10,336 bases of DNA, from NCBI GenBank assembly GCA_002352635.1, contig DEIT01000206.1:7679-18014 (forward strand), written 5' to 3'. The notes under the pieces were generated by a model. The model was not told where the DNA came from, ran no database searches, and was given only the letters and a program-made list of their open reading frames with translations. A program made the translations under genes and the position numbers. Positions 7,145 to 10,336 of this stretch are shown here, one piece after another. Every line of letters begins with the position of its first letter. Within the stretch, counting starts at the first letter, position 1. Origin of the DNA: Hyphomicrobiaceae bacterium UBA2767. Its GTDB lineage: Bacteria; Pseudomonadota; Alphaproteobacteria; Rhizobiales; Methyloligellaceae.

Positions 7145-7828
7145 ATGATGAGATTCAGAGAAATCTACGAAATCTGGCGACGAGACAACTCGCTTAATCT
7201 GGCACTCAAGGAATCCTATGAGATGCTCGAGAAGACGCACAGTATGTTCCAGGAATCAGTCAACCTTCTGCGCGATGTCGCTACTACACGAATGAACCTG
7301 AACATCTACGAGGAAGACCAGGGCATCAATGCTTATCAGATCCAGGTACGCAGAAGAGTTCTGCGTTACCTCGCGATTGCAGGAATGGTGGATCTTGTTC
7401 CCGGACTTGTGTTAACCAGTATCGTCATCGATATCGAGCGTATCGGCGACTATACGAAGAATATCTCGGAGCTCGCGACTACATACCCTCGAAAGCTCGA
7501 TTGCGGAAGATTCGAGCAACGCGTTGGGGATGTCGAGCAGATCGTGGAGAAGCTGTTTGGAGAAATACGGGGTATCCTAGAATCCTCCAATCGCCAGGCA
7601 GCACGCAGGCTCATTGACGAGTGTAGCGGGATCCGGACGGACGTGGATGAGATCATCGCCGAGCTAGTCAAGGGAGATGACGAGTCCATGGGGGGCGCGC
7701 AAACCGCAGTGGTCGCACTTTACGTTCGCTATCTGAAACGTGTAGGAGCTCATCTTCTCAACATACTATCGAGTGTGGTCAATCCCTTCGAAAGAATCGG
7801 CTATCGGGAACAAGATCAGACCCAATGA
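7145..7828 (+). CDS. PhoU domain-containing protein
   Basis: This 227-residue helical cytoplasmic protein has two PhoU-like three-helix repeats. The first contains IYEEDQGINAY (54-64) and the signature DIERIGDYTKNI (96-107). The second has the diverged counterpart YLKRVGAHLLNI (196-207). PhoU proteins restrain phosphate uptake and signal to phosphate sensors. Here the likely partner is the Na+/phosphate transporter encoded 5 bases upstream, which lacks its own PhoU domain. The start is the ATG at 7145, with AGGTGAAG shortly before it. The next codon is also ATG, and the frame is open further upstream only inside the transporter gene. Hand-counted GC in this gene is about 48% in two 60-base rows, lower than in the antiporter gene. 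Confidence 0.88.
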   Translation: MMRFREIYEIWRRDNSLNLALKESYEMLEKTHSMFQESVNLLRDVATTRMNLNIYEEDQGINAYQIQVRRRVLRYLAIAGMVDLVPGLVLTSIVIDIERIGDYTKNISELATTYPRKLDCGRFEQRVGDVEQIVEKLFGEIRGILESSNRQAARRLIDECSGIRTDVDEIIAELVKGDDESMGGAQTAVVALYVRYLKRVGAHLLNILSSVVNPFERIGYREQDQTQ

Positions 7829-7983
7829 ACAACGTATACATTAATCGCCGCACCGGCGTAGTCAGAGTAGACTATCTTGAGGCAGCAAAGAGCGTCCCCC
7901 AGCCTCCCTGGACACACATTCCCTTCCGTTATTTCACAGGCTCGCCCGAAGTGATCCGCCTCGCAGTGACGGGCGTCAGATAA
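7825..7983 (+). CDS. Possible 52-residue small protein coupled to the PhoU gene
   Basis: I do not recognise the product. The ATG (7825-7827) overlaps the PhoU stop (7826-7828) as ATGA, so ribosomes ending on PhoU could re-initiate. The frame is clean to TAA at 7981. The protein starts MNNVYINRRTGVVRVDYLEA, is basic, and has a Pro/Trp patch (PQPPW, 26-30). No membrane segment is seen. There is no strong Shine-Dalgarno. The ORF could be a real phosphate-operon accessory peptide or a chance frame. Confidence 0.3.
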   Translation: MNNVYINRRTGVVRVDYLEAAKSVPQPPWTHIPFRYFTGSPEVIRLAVTGVR

Positions 7984-7985
7984 GC

Positions 7986-8008
7986 GGTGGTTCTTCGAGA
8001 CTGCCACC
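7986..8008 (+). terminator. Weak hairpin after the phosphate operon
   Basis: GGTGG (7986-7990) and CCACC (8004-8008) can pair across 13 bases just after the TAA at 7981. They are followed by TTCGTTT, which is moderately T-rich. The stem is only 5 bp, so this is a tentative terminator for the transporter-PhoU operon. A second hairpin, GAGGAG/CTCCTC with a 4-base loop, lies at 8046-8061. Confidence 0.25.
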
Positions 8009-8159
8009 TTCGTTTGCACGGTAGATGACGTCCGTTAGGGATCAAGAGGAGACACCTCCTCGGCACAACACTCGCTGCCGCCTAGTGCCAGAGGCGGACA
8101 TCAAGAAATCTACCAACCGTCCCTCTTCCAAAAGAGAGGCAAACCTGTTGGCGGACGCT

Positions 8160-8324
8160 TCACGAACGCGGGCTGTCCGTATCAATCAGCTTGATGTCAT
8201 TGAGTTCGCTTCTCAGCCACCGAACCTCATGTTCGAGAAATTCAATCCTCTTCTTGAGCGCGAGAAACGCCCAGAACACAGTGGCGGCGACCACTAGAAT
8301 CGCGATGCTTTGAGCTTCGTCCAT
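8160..8324 (-). CDS. Possible 54-residue single-pass membrane protein with coiled coil
   Basis: I do not recognise the family. From the ATG at 8324-8322 the product begins MDEAQSIAILVVAATVFWAF. Residues 7-26 form one strong transmembrane helix. A basic KKR flank at about 28-30 fits the positive-inside rule with the C-terminus in the cytoplasm. An amphipathic heptad-like stretch follows (IEFLEHEVRWLRSELNDI, 31-48), suited to a short coiled coil. A GAGG lies 9 bases upstream of the ATG. The frame extends upstream to 8453, but that part looks non-coding. The ordered anchor-basic-coil layout is unlikely to be random and resembles small membrane-anchored oligomeric proteins. The role is unknown, and a plus-strand frame overlapping it has no comparable features. 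Confidence 0.45.
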   Translation of the reverse strand: MDEAQSIAILVVAATVFWAFLALKKRIEFLEHEVRWLRSELNDIKLIDTDSPRS

Positions 8325-8458
8325 GTCTATGAGCCTCGACCGTGAAAAACCAATACAGCTGCCCCACCCGCGATTATCACTGCGGGAACAGCCAATGACC
8401 AGCATGCGGAGTGAGAACCAAGAGCCAAGTTGAACCAATAAGATGATGGGCAAGTTAA

Positions 8459-8647
8459 AGAAAGGATGCAGGAACGATTGCCGGCGACACGGCGAAATTG
8501 AACTTTTCCACGGCCACCTTTGATGATGTCAAGGTGAGTATCATGCCTGGTTCTCCGTTTGGTGCGCCGGCCGCAGCCAGCAACAACACCTACGCAATGA
8601 ACAGCATCATGTATAATCTCAGCGCCAGTCGCATCAACATATGGTAG
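8459..8647 (+). pseudogene. Orphan C-terminal reading-frame fragment
   Basis: A frame of about 62 codons opens after a TAA at 8456 and ends at TAG 8645-8647, without a good start near its beginning. The codons have protein-like composition with mostly G/C third positions. The peptide is rich in small and polar residues (AGDTAKLNFSTATFDD, then KVSIMPGSPFGAPAAAS), like the end of an exported protein. I cannot name the parent. It may be the remnant of a deleted gene, or chance. Confidence 0.25.
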
Positions 8648-8958
8648 GTGTAGGCTTCAAGAAGATGCCCGAAAACTGATAGCGTTTGACAGGGGGAAGG
8701 CTCCGGGTGGACGGGCGGGACGCTGCCGTTAAGCGTCCCTAGGGGTCGTTGGCAGACATTCGGCATAGCCATGTCTGAAGTCCGTAATACCTGCAAGAGC
8801 GGGCATCGAACTGCACAGGATGGAACGTCCATTTTTGGGCATTGGCAAACCTTCGAACATACTCACAAGTGGCACCTTAGAGTGATCCATAAGATCTGTG
8901 ACATCCAGATTTGGGCGGGATACAGAGACAGTAGACATTCGAAATCGGGTCCAAGAGC
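8648..8958. other. Non-coding stretch before the antiporter gene
   Basis: I see no convincing gene in these 311 bases. A TTGACA occurs at 8686-8691, but no good -10 box follows at the right distance. The notable structure is the hairpin at 8717-8739. The region presumably carries the antiporter promoter. Confidence 0.4.
8717..8739. repeat. Perfect 8-bp stem inverted repeat
   Basis: GGGACGCT (8717-8724) and AGCGTCCC (8732-8739) flank the 7-base loop GCCGTTA. No T run follows. It may be part of an intergenic dispersed repeat or a structured RNA upstream of the antiporter gene. Confidence 0.5.
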
Positions 8959-10238
<1,280 letters not shown>

Positions 10239-10239
<1 letters not shown>

Positions 10240-10273
10240 GAATCCGACCAAAAGTGACCTGAACCCGGATTCT
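10239..10273 (+). terminator. Inverted repeat at the end of the antiporter gene
   Basis: AGAATCCG (10239-10246) and CGGATTCT (10266-10273) form a perfect 8-bp stem with a 19-base loop directly at the stop codon. An alternative pairing, TGACCT (10255-10260) with AGGTCA (10286-10291), competes with it. No T run follows, so this may be a Rho-dependent or processing structure rather than a classic terminator. Confidence 0.35.
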
Positions 10274-10336
10274 GAACCAGTCACAAGGTCAGTCTGTTCG
10301 GATTTGTCGCCGTCCACGGATGTCTGCTAAGGGTCA

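Noticed and set aside
8025..8297. 90-residue plus-strand frame
   Set aside because: It lacks a ribosome site and protein-like pattern, and overlaps the better supported minus-strand membrane ORF.
8686..8691. TTGACA as a -35 box
   Set aside because: No acceptable -10 sequence lies 16-18 bases downstream, and the site is 270 bases from the antiporter start.

Overview
The window looks like chromosome or large-replicon DNA from an alphaproteobacterium, most likely Hyphomicrobiales (Rhizobium/Sinorhizobium/Mesorhizobium-like). This rests on codon style, moderate-high GC and the protein families present; no rRNA, tRNA or other marker gene is present to fix the taxon. I see no CRISPR array, complete insertion sequence or phage gene.

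Left part (1-2930). A partial aminoglycoside-phosphotransferase-like gene (COG2187 type) runs leftwards out of the window. Divergent from it, an alpha/beta hydrolase gene overlaps a PRPP-binding phosphoribosyltransferase gene by ATGA, so the two are probably translated together. Next come a 42-codon ORF with a textbook Shine-Dalgarno and an unrecognised 117-residue protein, again joined by an ATGA overlap.

NAD salvage (2974-4932). A nicotinamidase (pncA) and a nicotinate phosphoribosyltransferase (pncB) are convergent with a 6-base gap. Together they turn nicotinamide into nicotinate mononucleotide using PRPP.

Decayed segment (about 4933-5999). An upstream region with small inverted repeats leads into an 80-codon chimeric ORF. 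Its first 19 residues look like the start of an NAD-dependent epimerase/dehydratase, and the rest like the cold-shock tail of an HPF/RaiA-type protein. A small conserved protein follows whose C-terminal half appears frameshifted. I read this as the scar of a deletion.

Phosphate transport (6000-7983). A Na+/phosphate cotransporter of the NptA type, with two QSSS repeats, is followed 5 bases later by a separate PhoU-like gene. A 52-codon ORF overlaps the end of the PhoU-like gene by ATGA.

Sparse stretch and antiporter (7984-10336). About 1 kb holds only a possible minus-strand small membrane/coiled-coil protein, an orphan C-terminal reading-frame fragment and some hairpins. Then comes a full-length NhaP-type Na+(K+)/H+ antiporter with clearly higher GC than the phosphate genes. 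Its stop is followed by an inverted repeat.

Overall this is an accessory metabolic/ion-homeostasis neighbourhood: NAD salvage, PRPP-linked enzymes, phosphate uptake with its regulator, and cation/proton exchange. It shows signs of rearrangement. I found no clear new defence or mobile system. The most unusual items are the chimeric ORF and several coupled small ORFs.
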